DNA of 6,874 bases from Bacteroidota bacterium (GCA_030611395.1 JAUWPX010000077.1:1-6874); one strand, 5' to 3'; positions 1 to 5,051 are shown, counted from the first letter of the stretch. The notes: generated by a model not told the origin, from the sequence alone. Numbers and translations are program-made.

Positions 1-186
1 TGCAGCTCCATTTGCTCTTTTTGTTAATGTAATGCCAAGAATCTCAGAAGTTTTAATAGCGTCGCTTCCAAAGGTCTCGTAAAAGTCCCCTACCCTGAAA
101 AGCAATATGGCATCAGGATGTTTACTCTTCAGCCTGTTGTATTGCTTCATCAGGGGAGTTTCAGCATATTTTACAGAATTTCCCAC
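1..186 (-). CDS. mutS: DNA mismatch repair protein MutS, N-terminal fragment (cut by window edge)
   Basis: The 62 visible codons encode the start of MutS, the ATPase that recognises mismatches and small loops and starts methyl-independent repair. The fragment reads as the MutS mismatch-recognition domain I: TPLMKQYNRLKSKHPDAILL at residues 10-29, then RVGDFYETF at 31-39. F35 and E37 match the Phe and Glu of the family Phe-x-Glu motif that stacks on and contacts the mismatched base. LGITLTKR follows at 50-57. The start is set at GTG (184-186) because an in-frame TAA lies only four codons upstream and no ATG occurs between them. The next ATG, codon 13, would remove conserved sequence. A weak AAAGGA lies 12 nt upstream of the GTG. 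The gene follows trpB2 on the same strand but is separated from it by a terminator and has its own candidate -7 box. The rest lies outside the window, so completeness cannot be judged. Confidence 0.95.
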   Translation of the reverse strand, partial: MGNSVKYAETPLMKQYNRLKSKHPDAILLFRVGDFYETFGSDAIKTSEILGITLTKRANGAA

Positions 187-213
187 TATCTGATTTTATC
201 CTTTAAGATTCTA

Positions 214-221
214 CAAATTTA
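214..221 (-). promoter_or_regulatory. Candidate mutS promoter (-7 box TAAATTTG)
   Basis: On the minus strand TAAATTTG matches the Bacteroidota sigma-ABfr -7 consensus TAnnTTTG at every fixed position. It lies 27 bp upstream of the GTG start, giving a predicted 5' UTR of about 20 nt. No clear TTG/TTTG -33 element is present at the expected 19-21 bp upstream, so the call rests on one box in AT-rich DNA. Confidence 0.4.
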
Positions 222-255
222 AAATTAATCATATAAGGAAAAATTTGAAAAGCAT

Positions 256-297
256 AAAAAAAGGGATTGCCATATAAAAACCTCATATAGCAACCCC
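256..297 (-). terminator. Intrinsic terminator downstream of trpB2
   Basis: Read on the minus strand, a 14-bp stem with three G-U wobbles (GGGGTTGCTATATG against TATATGGCAATCCC, 263-297) encloses a 7-nt loop and is followed directly by seven T residues (256-262). It lies about 260 bp after the trpB2 stop and about 70 bp before the mutS start, so it ends the trpB2 transcript and separates it from mutS. The plus strand has no T run after the hairpin, so termination should act on the minus strand only. Confidence 0.85.
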
Positions 298-332
298 GTA
301 TTTATCAATAAAGTCAATATATAAATTTAAAT

Positions 333-537
333 AAGCACCAAATAACAAATTACAAAATACAAATAAATTACAAATTCAAATACCCAAATCTCAAAATCAG
401 CAATGTAACTGTTTGGTTAATTGGAGTTTAGACAATTGATTATTATTTACTCACATAATAATTAATTTTCAAAGGTGTTCCCCGAAAAAAACGGGGCAGG
501 CTATGAGGTCACTTCGTTCAGTTGATATTTGATGCTT
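333..537. repeat. Intergenic inverted-repeat element in the trpB2 3' region
   Basis: Between trpB2 and its terminator lies a stretch bounded by imperfect inverted repeats: AAGCACCAAATAACAA (333-348) and TTGATATTTGATGCTT (522-537), 14 of 16 positions complementary. The left part is a run of irregular CAAAT/AATTACAAA words (about 339-400). The right part holds a small GC-rich hairpin (480-496) and the string GGGGCAGGCTATGAGGTCAC. No ORF of note is present on either strand. It resembles the non-coding dispersed repeats common between genes of environmental Bacteroidota. That family assignment is from general recall, not a search. There is no transposase and no convincing target duplication. Confidence 0.45.
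480..496. other. Short CCCCG/CGGGG hairpin with A7 loop
   Basis: A perfect 5-bp stem, CCCCG (480-484) with CGGGG (492-496), encloses a loop of seven A residues (T on the minus strand). It is too short, and lacks a following U run on either strand, to be called a terminator. It lies in the trpB2 3' untranslated region inside the inverted-repeat element and may be part of that repeat. Confidence 0.5.
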
Positions 538-554
538 GTTATTTGTAATTTTTA

Positions 555-1931
555 TTAAACACTTTTAATGATTTCAGGTTTTGGAAAACCTTTATAGCTA
601 TCCTTTGATTTTTCCATAGCCTCATCATCCAATTTCAAATTTGATAATTCATTATTTAAATACTTCTGATATGAAAACAGATCAATATTTCCATGTCCGC
701 TCAGGTTAACCAGTATCACCTTCTCTTTTCCTTCTTCTTTGGCCTTAACTGCTTCCTTTATGGTATAAGCAAGAGCATGATTGGTTTCCGGGGCAGGAAT
801 TATCCCTTCAGTTCTTGCAAAGAGGATTCCTGCTTCAAAAGCTTCAAGTTGATTAACTGCCACAGGTGTTATCAGATTTTCATTGATAAGCTGACTTAAT
901 GTTGGCGCAATTCCATGATATCGCAGTCCCCCTGCATGAATAGGAGGTGGAATAAAATTATGTCCCAGACTGTGCATTGCCAGCAGTGGTGTGTAAGCTG
1001 CTTCATCCCCGTGATCATAAACAAACGGGGCCCTGGTCATCGTGGGACAGGCTTCAGGCTCGACAGGATAAATATCAATTTCTTTTCCGTTAATCTTGTC
1101 GTAAACGTATGGATAGGCAATACCTGCAAAATTGCTTCCACCTCCCGCACAAGCAATAATCACATTCGGATATTCACCAACTTTTTCAAGTTGTTTCTTT
1201 GCTTCAAGACCAATAATGGTTTGGTGGAGCATTACATGATTCAGCACACTACCCAGGGAATAACGGGTTTTTCCGGTTTTATCAGAAACTGCAGCTTCTA
1301 TAGCTTCACTAATTGCAATGCCCAGACTACCGGGAGTATCAGGATACTTTTCCAGTATATTCCTGCCTGCCTGTGTTGTATCACTGGGGCTTGATATACA
1401 TGTGCCTCCCCATGTTTCCATCATAGTTTTTCTGAATGGTTTTTGGTCAAAGCTAATACGAACCATAAAAACATCAACATCTAATCCGAATTGGCTGCCT
1501 GCAAATGCCAGTGCACTGCCCCATTGACCTGCTCCGGTTTCTGTTGTCAGTCTTTTTATACCAAATTTTTTATTGTAGTAAGCCTGGGGAACTGCCGTAT
1601 TAGGTTTATGGCTACCGGGAGGACTTACACTTTCATTTTTTAAATAAATACGGGCTGGGGTATTAAGAGCTTTTTCAAATGAATAAGCCCTGATCATTGG
1701 TGCAGGTCTCCAGATCGCCAATATATTAAGCACCTCTTCAGGTATATCAATCCATCTTTGAGTACTAACTTCCTGTTCAATTAAATTCATGGGAAATACA
1801 GGTGCAAGAGCCTCAGGGCCTATTGGTTTTCCATCGGGGCCTAAAGGAGGATTCAGCTTTATATCAGCTGCAATATTGTACCATTGTCTTGGAATTTCAT
1901 TTGGTTGTAAAATTATTGTCTTGTTTTTCAT
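555..1931 (-). CDS. trpB: TrpB2-type tryptophan synthase beta chain (PLP-dependent TrpB-like enzyme)
   Basis: This is a stand-alone beta-subunit paralogue of tryptophan synthase, condensing indole with L-serine (O-phosphoserine in some archaeal members) to make tryptophan in the cytosol. At 458 aa it is longer than classical TrpB1 (about 400 aa), with the N-terminal extension and GSHKPNTA/ETGAGQWG wording of the TrpB2 group. Visible active-site elements are the PLP Schiff-base K109 in GSHKPN, the catalytic-type E131 in ETGAGQWG, the PLP phosphate loop GGGSN at 263-267, the PAPET motif at 379-383, and LSGHGN at 410-415 near the pyridine ring. No trpA or other trp gene is adjacent. The ATG start (1929-1931) has no Shine-Dalgarno sequence, typical of the phylum. 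The long 5' leader carries a Trp-codon-rich leader ORF and terminator, implying tryptophan attenuation. TrpB2 proteins are often viewed as indole-salvage enzymes; that role versus main synthesis is undecided here. The reading frame is intact. Confidence 0.93.
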   Translation of the reverse strand: MKNKTIILQPNEIPRQWYNIAADIKLNPPLGPDGKPIGPEALAPVFPMNLIEQEVSTQRWIDIPEEVLNILAIWRPAPMIRAYSFEKALNTPARIYLKNESVSPPGSHKPNTAVPQAYYNKKFGIKRLTTETGAGQWGSALAFAGSQFGLDVDVFMVRISFDQKPFRKTMMETWGGTCISSPSDTTQAGRNILEKYPDTPGSLGIAISEAIEAAVSDKTGKTRYSLGSVLNHVMLHQTIIGLEAKKQLEKVGEYPNVIIACAGGGSNFAGIAYPYVYDKINGKEIDIYPVEPEACPTMTRAPFVYDHGDEAAYTPLLAMHSLGHNFIPPPIHAGGLRYHGIAPTLSQLINENLITPVAVNQLEAFEAGILFARTEGIIPAPETNHALAYTIKEAVKAKEEGKEKVILVNLSGHGNIDLFSYQKYLNNELSNLKLDDEAMEKSKDSYKGFPKPEIIKSV

Positions 1932-1989
1932 GATTTTGAGTTTTTAATATTTAGTAATTGTTTCTGGTTACTGGTTCATTTATTCATTC

Positions 1990-2047
1990 CATTATTCCCC
2001 TGTAGAAATAGCTCCTTCGTCGCATTTCACAGGGCAGGCATTATTCC
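1990..2047. repeat. Small hairpin element flanked by 9-bp direct repeats in the trpB2 leader
   Basis: Direct repeats CATTATTCC at 1990-1998 and 2039-2047 flank a palindromic core. CCCTGT-A-GAAAT (1998-2009) pairs with ATTTCACAGGG (2024-2034), 11 bp with one bulged A, around a 14-nt loop containing CTTCGTCGC. The flanking repeat looks like a target-site duplication, so this may be a tiny inserted palindromic repeat. It shares GGGCAGGC and a CTTCGT word with the intergenic element downstream of trpB2. It lies between the attenuator and the trpB2 start on the transcribed leader. It has no T run and is not a terminator. Confidence 0.5.
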
Positions 2048-2116
2048 ATCTACACCACAGAAAAATAATACGTTTGAGCCAGATAATAATATAAAAAAGC
2101 ATATACGGTATGGATT

Positions 2117-2157
2117 AAAAAAAAAAGCCGCGGGAGCAAATCCCGCGGCTTTTTTTT
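2117..2157 (-). terminator. Attenuator terminator hairpin
   Basis: A perfect 9-bp stem, GCCGCGGGA (2127-2135) with TCCCGCGGC (2141-2149), encloses a 5-nt loop. On the minus strand it is preceded by eight A (2150-2157) and followed by ten T (2117-2126). The symmetric A/T tails make it formally bidirectional. Since it lies upstream of both divergent genes, it can follow only the leader ORF on the minus strand, which fits attenuation. On the plus strand it would only stop stray transcription running toward the dehydrogenase gene. Confidence 0.93.
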
Positions 2158-2178
2158 ACAACTATTAATGGTAAATGA

Positions 2179-2250
2179 TCACCTGCATGAACTTCTCCTA
2201 ATCCGGAAAATCATTTGCCACCACCAGTTATATGTAAAAAACTTGTTCAT
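2179..2250 (-). CDS. trpL: trp operon leader peptide (23 aa, WWW)
   Basis: This short ORF encodes a 23-residue peptide starting MNKFFTYNWWWQMI and ending in a basic RIRRSSCR tail before TGA. Residues 9-11 are three consecutive Trp (TGG TGG TGG), extremely unlikely by chance in AT-rich DNA. Its role would be regulatory: the ribosome's position on the Trp codons reports tRNA-Trp charging to the downstream terminator. The start is well bounded because an in-frame TAA lies two codons upstream of the ATG (TAA AAT ATG), with no other start possible. No Shine-Dalgarno sequence is seen. F4, F5 and Y7 add aromatic codons, but only Trp forms a run. trpB2 is the only gene before the next terminator, so it is the regulated target. 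It is assigned trpL by function and position, not by similarity to the enteric peptide. Confidence 0.85.
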   Translation of the reverse strand: MNKFFTYNWWWQMIFRIRRSSCR

Positions 2251-2278
2251 ATTTTAAATCTATTATTCAATTAAGGAA

Positions 2279-2286
2279 CAAATAAA
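2279..2286 (-). promoter_or_regulatory. Weak candidate promoter for the trp leader/trpB2 transcript
   Basis: TTTATTTG on the minus strand matches TAnnTTTG at all fixed positions except the second, 28 bp upstream of the leader ATG. That would give a short 5' UTR ahead of the leader ORF, as attenuation needs. No convincing -33 element is seen, and the surrounding A/T tracts make chance matches likely. Confidence 0.25.
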
Positions 2287-2435
2287 AGGATTTTTATTAA
2301 ATAAAAAAAAGATTTCTGTTTTTTTTTTAAGATGCGCATGCATCCTCTTTTAAAACATTTCAAAATCAGTCGGCAGTATGTTATATAAATTATTATGAGC
2401 TGATAAAAAGTATTTTTCTTTTTTTAAAAAAATTC

Positions 2436-2442
2436 TATCTTG
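2436..2442 (+). promoter_or_regulatory. Weak candidate promoter for the saccharopine-dehydrogenase gene
   Basis: TATCTTG, followed by CCG, resembles the Bacteroidota -7 box TAnnTTTG with one T missing. It lies 39 bp upstream of the ATG at 2482, giving a 5' UTR of about 30 nt. Upstream is a T/A-rich tract without a recognisable -33 TTG. No full TAnnTTTG occurs on this strand between 2330 and 2480, so this is only the best available candidate. Confidence 0.25.
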
Positions 2443-2481
2443 CCGTTGCCATTAAATAAATCACCTTAAATAATTAGTTAT

Positions 2482-3819
2482 ATGAAAAAAGTATTAATTC
2501 TCGGTGCCGGAATGGTTGCAAAACCAATTGTCCAATACCTGTTAAAGGAAAATTTCCATGTAACAGTTGCTACACGTACAAGATCTAAGGCAGATTTAAT
2601 GATTAAAGGTTTTTCAAATGGAGAAGCCGTTGCCTGGACTGTAGATGATGATGTCACTCTTGACAAGCTAATTGCAGAACATGATCTTACAGTTAGTCTG
2701 TTACCATACGCCCACCACCTTAATGTTGCCGGTAAATGCATTAAACACGGTAAGGAAATGGTTACAACCTCTTATGTTAAACCGGAAATGAAAGCTCTTG
2801 ATCAGGAAGCCCGGAATGCCGGGATTATTATTCTTAATGAGATAGGACTGGATCCGGGGATTGATCATATGTCTGCCATGCGGATTATTGATCACATACA
2901 TGATAAAGGCGGCAATGTGGATGAGTTTTACTCACTTTGCGGAGCTCTCCCATGTATTGAGGACGCAAATAACCCATTTATGTACAAATTTTCATGGAGC
3001 CCGAAAGGGGTAATTATGGCAGGTAATAACGATGGAAGATACCTGAAACATGGAAAAGAAATCTATGTTTCATCAGAAAACCTGTTTAAAGACACTTTCA
3101 TGGTTGACTTTCCTGATGTTAGTAAACTGGAGGTATATCCCAACAGGGATTCCATTGATTATATTGACATTTATAAAATTCCTGAAGCAAAGACAATGTT
3201 CAGGGGCACTTTCAGGCATAAAGGGTGGTGTGAAACACTGGATGTTATGAAGAGAATGAACCTGATCACCTATGACAAACTTAATCTTAAAGGGAAAACA
3301 TTTGGGGAGATGACAGCAAAACTTATTGGTGAAAAAACAGCTGATAATTTGAAACAGAAAGTAGCCGGATTTCTTGGCATCGATGTCAATGCACATGCTT
3401 TAAAAGCTATTGAATGGCTGGGATTGTTTGATGCTAAACCTGTTGGCAGAGAAGAAGATTCGCCATTTGAAGTGGTATCTGACCTTATGCTGGATAAAAT
3501 GTCACTGGGAAAAGAAGAACGTGATATGGTAGTTATGATGCATACGTTCCTGGCTTCCTATCCTGATGGCAAGAAAGAGGTTATTAAATCAAGGATGCTT
3601 GATTTCGGTTCGCCGGCCACTGATACGTCAGTTGCCAGAACAGTTGCTCTACCTGCTGCTATTGCTGCTAAAATGATCCTGAATGGCAAGATAAGTATAA
3701 AAGGAGTATACAGGCCGGTACTTCCCGGGATATATAACCCGGTACTTGACGAACTTGAAAAAATTGGGATCAAGATGGTTGAGGATTATGGTCTTCCCGA
3801 AAGTGAAATGATTAATTAA
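2482..3819 (+). CDS. Saccharopine dehydrogenase family protein (LYS9-type, L-glutamate-forming)
   Basis: This is a 445-aa cytosolic NAD(P)-dependent oxidoreductase of the saccharopine reductase/dehydrogenase family. These enzymes interconvert saccharopine with alpha-aminoadipate semialdehyde plus glutamate, in lysine breakdown or the aminoadipate route. The N-terminal Rossmann fold opens with VLILGAGMVAKP (4-15), the dinucleotide-binding glycine motif, and TRTRSKA follows beta-2 (31-37). The family hallmark NEIGLDPGIDHM lies at 119-130, with CGALP at 153-157 and NPFMYKFSWSPKG at 164-176 lining the substrate domain. The C-terminal part returns to the fold (TSVARTVALPAAIAAK, 382-397). Length and motif order fit single-domain LYS9-like proteins rather than the bifunctional animal AASS. 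It is divergent from the trp leader and convergent with lolD, with no partner lysine gene in view. The ATG has no Shine-Dalgarno. Exact substrate (saccharopine or a related amino acid, such as carboxynorspermidine-type) is inferred; the wording fits LYS9 best. Confidence 0.87.
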   Translation: MKKVLILGAGMVAKPIVQYLLKENFHVTVATRTRSKADLMIKGFSNGEAVAWTVDDDVTLDKLIAEHDLTVSLLPYAHHLNVAGKCIKHGKEMVTTSYVKPEMKALDQEARNAGIIILNEIGLDPGIDHMSAMRIIDHIHDKGGNVDEFYSLCGALPCIEDANNPFMYKFSWSPKGVIMAGNNDGRYLKHGKEIYVSSENLFKDTFMVDFPDVSKLEVYPNRDSIDYIDIYKIPEAKTMFRGTFRHKGWCETLDVMKRMNLITYDKLNLKGKTFGEMTAKLIGEKTADNLKQKVAGFLGIDVNAHALKAIEWLGLFDAKPVGREEDSPFEVVSDLMLDKMSLGKEERDMVVMMHTFLASYPDGKKEVIKSRMLDFGSPATDTSVARTVALPAAIAAKMILNGKISIKGVYRPVLPGIYNPVLDELEKIGIKMVEDYGLPESEMIN

Positions 3820-3825
3820 TTGACT

Positions 3826-4476
3826 CTATACTATCAAACCATCTTTCATAACCAGCTTTCTGTCAGCAATATTTGCCAGGTTTTCATCATGAGTAACAAT
3901 CACAATTGTCTGGTTGAATTCGTCTCTGAGGCGAATAAATAGTTTATGCAATTCCTGTTTGTTTTTTGAATCGAGATTTCCGGAGGGCTCATCGGCAAGT
4001 AAAACAGCAGGATTATTAACCAGAGCCCTGGCTACAGCAATCCGTTGTTGTTCACCTCCGCTTAATTCAGAAGGTTTGTGATCAAAGCGATCTTCAAGTC
4101 CCAGAAAGTCCAGCAATTCTTTTGCTCTTCTTACCGCCGATGATTTAGATTTCCGTGCAATAAAAGCAGGGATACATACATTCTCCAATGCATTAAATTC
4201 CGGTAAAAGATGGTGAAACTGGAATACAAAACCAATATTCATATTCCTGAACCTGGAGAGTTGTTTTTCTTTCATGGAATTAACTTCAACACCGTCATAC
4301 TTAACAAAGCCGGAATCGGACCGGTCAAGTGTACCGAGAATCTGAAGGAATGTTGTTTTGCCCGCACCACTGGCACCAACTATTGACACAATCTCTCCCT
4401 TATTTATCTGCATATTGATACCTTTTAGAACCCGGAGGTCACCAAAAGATTTCTTAACATTATCAGCAACAATCAT
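3826..4476 (-). CDS. lolD: Lipoprotein-releasing ABC transporter ATP-binding protein LolD
   Basis: This is a 216-aa ATPase subunit of a MacB/LolCDE-type ABC transporter, which extracts outer-membrane lipoproteins from the inner membrane and passes them to the periplasmic carrier. All nucleotide-binding elements are intact: Walker A GASGAGKT (34-41), Q-loop Q86 within FQFHHLLPEFNALENV, signature LSGGEQQRIAVARAL (138-152), Walker B VLLADEP (158-164), D-loop SGNLDS (165-170) and switch histidine H196. The HHLLPEFNALENV wording after the Q-loop is characteristic of LolD over other MacB-like ATPases. There is no LolC/LolE permease in view; in this phylum the permease is often encoded elsewhere. 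It lies 71 bp downstream of tatA on the same strand, but a full TACCTTTG box in that gap suggests its own promoter. Its stop is 6 bp from the stop of the convergent dehydrogenase gene. A related ATPase serving another FtsX-like permease remains possible. Confidence 0.9.
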   Translation of the reverse strand: MIVADNVKKSFGDLRVLKGINMQINKGEIVSIVGASGAGKTTFLQILGTLDRSDSGFVKYDGVEVNSMKEKQLSRFRNMNIGFVFQFHHLLPEFNALENVCIPAFIARKSKSSAVRRAKELLDFLGLEDRFDHKPSELSGGEQQRIAVARALVNNPAVLLADEPSGNLDSKNKQELHKLFIRLRDEFNQTIVIVTHDENLANIADRKLVMKDGLIV

Positions 4477-4486
4477 ACGGAAATAA

Positions 4487-4505
4487 TTTGTTATTATATA
4501 ACAAA
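4487..4505. promoter_or_regulatory. Perfect palindrome in the lolD promoter region
   Basis: TTTGTTAT and ATAACAAA form an exact 8-bp inverted repeat around a 3-nt centre. It overlaps the 3' end of the candidate lolD -7 box and would cover the predicted transcription start, 11 bp upstream of the ATG. It could be an operator or a hairpin at the mRNA 5' end. AT-only composition apart from one G-C pair per arm makes coincidence possible. Confidence 0.35.
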
Positions 4506-4509
4506 GGTA
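4502..4509 (-). promoter_or_regulatory. Candidate lolD promoter (-7 box TACCTTTG)
   Basis: TACCTTTG on the minus strand matches TAnnTTTG at all fixed positions and lies 25 bp upstream of the lolD ATG, within the 71-bp gap after tatA. No -33 TTG is found at the expected distance. It suggests lolD can be transcribed separately from tatA. Confidence 0.4.
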
Positions 4510-4547
4510 ATAACGCTTATATATAGAAGTTTTAATGAAAAGCAGTA

Positions 4548-4778
4548 TCAGTCTTCTTTTGTCAGATCGTCTTTAAATTTATTAACATCTTTTGTAATTT
4601 CCTTTGACTGGTCAGTTATTTCTTTCTTAATATCATCTGTTGCTTTCCTGAATTCACGCATTCCTTTTCCCAGTCCTTTGGCAATTTCAGGTATTTTATT
4701 GGCACCAAAGAGCAACAAAACAACAATCATTACTATAAATATTTCCTGCCCGCTAATGAATAATAGATGGCTCATCAT
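4548..4778 (-). CDS. tatA: Twin-arginine translocase subunit TatA
   Basis: This is a 76-aa TatA/TatB-family protein, the oligomeric inner-membrane component that forms the passage for folded twin-arginine substrates together with TatC. A polar Q11-E12 pair precedes a single membrane helix (about 13-24), then the conserved FG hinge at F24-G25 and P30. The amphipathic helix IPEIAKGLGKGMREF (29-43) follows, with a charged lysine/aspartate-rich tail to the C-terminus. Length and the LLFGANKIPE wording favour TatA over the usually longer TatB. Two adjacent ATG codons open the frame; either could be the start, and the first is annotated. No tatC or tatB is in view. It lies 273 bp downstream of secDF on the same strand, with a TAATTTTG box just upstream, so separate transcription is likely. 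Grouping two export systems side by side may be coincidental. Confidence 0.93.
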   Translation of the reverse strand: MMSHLLFISGQEIFIVMIVVLLLFGANKIPEIAKGLGKGMREFRKATDDIKKEITDQSKEITKDVNKFKDDLTKED

Positions 4779-4795
4779 TTTTTTGTTTCAAACAA

Positions 4796-4803
4796 CAAAA
4801 TTA
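4796..4803 (-). promoter_or_regulatory. Candidate tatA promoter (-7 box TAATTTTG)
   Basis: TAATTTTG on the minus strand matches TAnnTTTG fully, 17 bp upstream of the first tatA ATG, predicting a very short 5' UTR. The region upstream is a homopolymer-like A/T tract without a clear -33 element, so a chance match is quite possible. Confidence 0.3.
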
Positions 4804-4821
4804 AAAATTAAAAATTAAAAA
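4801..4821. repeat. TTAAAAA tandem repeat, three units
   Basis: Three exact copies of the 7-bp unit TTAAAAA lie directly upstream of tatA and abut its candidate -7 box. The tract could vary in copy number by slippage and so alter promoter spacing, or act simply as an A/T-rich upstream element. Both ideas are inference. Confidence 0.6.
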
Positions 4822-4947
4822 ATTATATAACATATAACAATTAACATAAAAAGTTGGCAAAAGGGGGTAGAACATTGAGTTGAGGGCTTCATAAAAGCTT
4901 AGCTTATACTTTATGAATTAACAAATTAACCAATTAATCCTAATAAA

Positions 4948-4983
4948 GTCTGCAGTTGGTAATCAGTCCGCAATTGGCAACAT
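4948..4983. repeat. Degenerate 18-bp tandem repeat (GTCTGCAGTTGG type)
   Basis: Two adjacent units, GTCTGCAGTTGGTAATCA and GTCCGCAATTGGCAACAT, agree at 12 of their first 15 positions. A further GTTGGCAA word occurs at 4853-4860. No coding role or symmetry is evident. It looks like an eroded intergenic repeat. Confidence 0.45.
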
Positions 4984-5051
4984 AAATGGAACACTGATTA
5001 CATAGTTACAACAGATAATCACGGATAAAAGATAAATGTATAAGGTTTTTA

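Larger units (their letters stand above)
2117..2250 (-). promoter_or_regulatory. Tryptophan attenuator (leader ORF plus terminator) controlling trpB2
   Basis: On the minus strand the order is leader ORF with three tandem Trp codons (2226-2218), leader stop (2179), 29-nt spacer, GC-rich hairpin, then T10, with trpB2 starting 185 nt further on. A 1:2-type stem is visible: TGGCAAATGAT (2220-2210), which includes the third Trp codon, pairs with ATCATTTACCA (2179-2169), 10 of 11 pairs. A possible weak antiterminator is TTCCGG (2208-2203) with CCGCGGGA (2148-2141), with one bulged G. Ribosomes stalled on Trp codons when charged tRNA-Trp is scarce would break the first stem and free TTCCGG to disarm the terminator. 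The layout is seen directly; the mechanism is inferred from classical trp attenuation, and the antiterminator is the weakest part. Confidence 0.8.
4779..5051. other. Intergenic region between secDF and tatA, no gene
   Basis: These 273 bp contain no credible ORF. Seen are an A/T tandem tract next to tatA, an 8-bp inverted repeat TTCATAAA/TTTATGAA (about 4889-4918), a degenerate 18-bp tandem repeat (4948-4983) and otherwise featureless AT-rich sequence. No convincing intrinsic terminator follows secDF: the few possible stems are short and lack a U run. SecDF transcripts may therefore read on toward tatA or end by Rho. Confidence 0.6.

Noticed and set aside
339..400. CAAAT-rich tract as a CRISPR array or satellite
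   Set aside because: The repeated words are short, irregular and have no constant unit or spacers.
915..1394. 159-codon plus-strand ORF inside trpB2
   Set aside because: It lies antisense to a fully conserved trpB2 frame, is rich in low-information residues and resembles no family; a shadow frame. The overlapping plus-strand frames at 693-899 and 1318-1527 are rejected for the same reason.
2011..2020. AAGGAGC on the minus strand as a Shine-Dalgarno for a second small ORF in the leader
   Set aside because: The following ATG opens a frame of only two codons before TGA, and the purine string is part of the hairpin loop of the repeat element.
2117..2157. The GC-rich hairpin as an ordinary end-of-gene terminator
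   Set aside because: Both neighbouring genes start, not end, on either side of it. Only the Trp leader ORF precedes it on the minus strand, so attenuation explains it better.
2331..2344. GATGC-GCAT-GCATC palindrome between the divergent genes as an operator
   Set aside because: The arms are only 5 bp, it lies about 90 bp from the nearest promoter candidate and has no second copy, so there is too little to call it a site.
3073..3396. 107-codon minus-strand ORF inside the saccharopine-dehydrogenase gene
   Set aside because: It is antisense to a well-conserved enzyme and has no recognisable domain. The other minus-strand frames at 2478-2741, 2701-2901 and 3558-3773 are likewise shadows.
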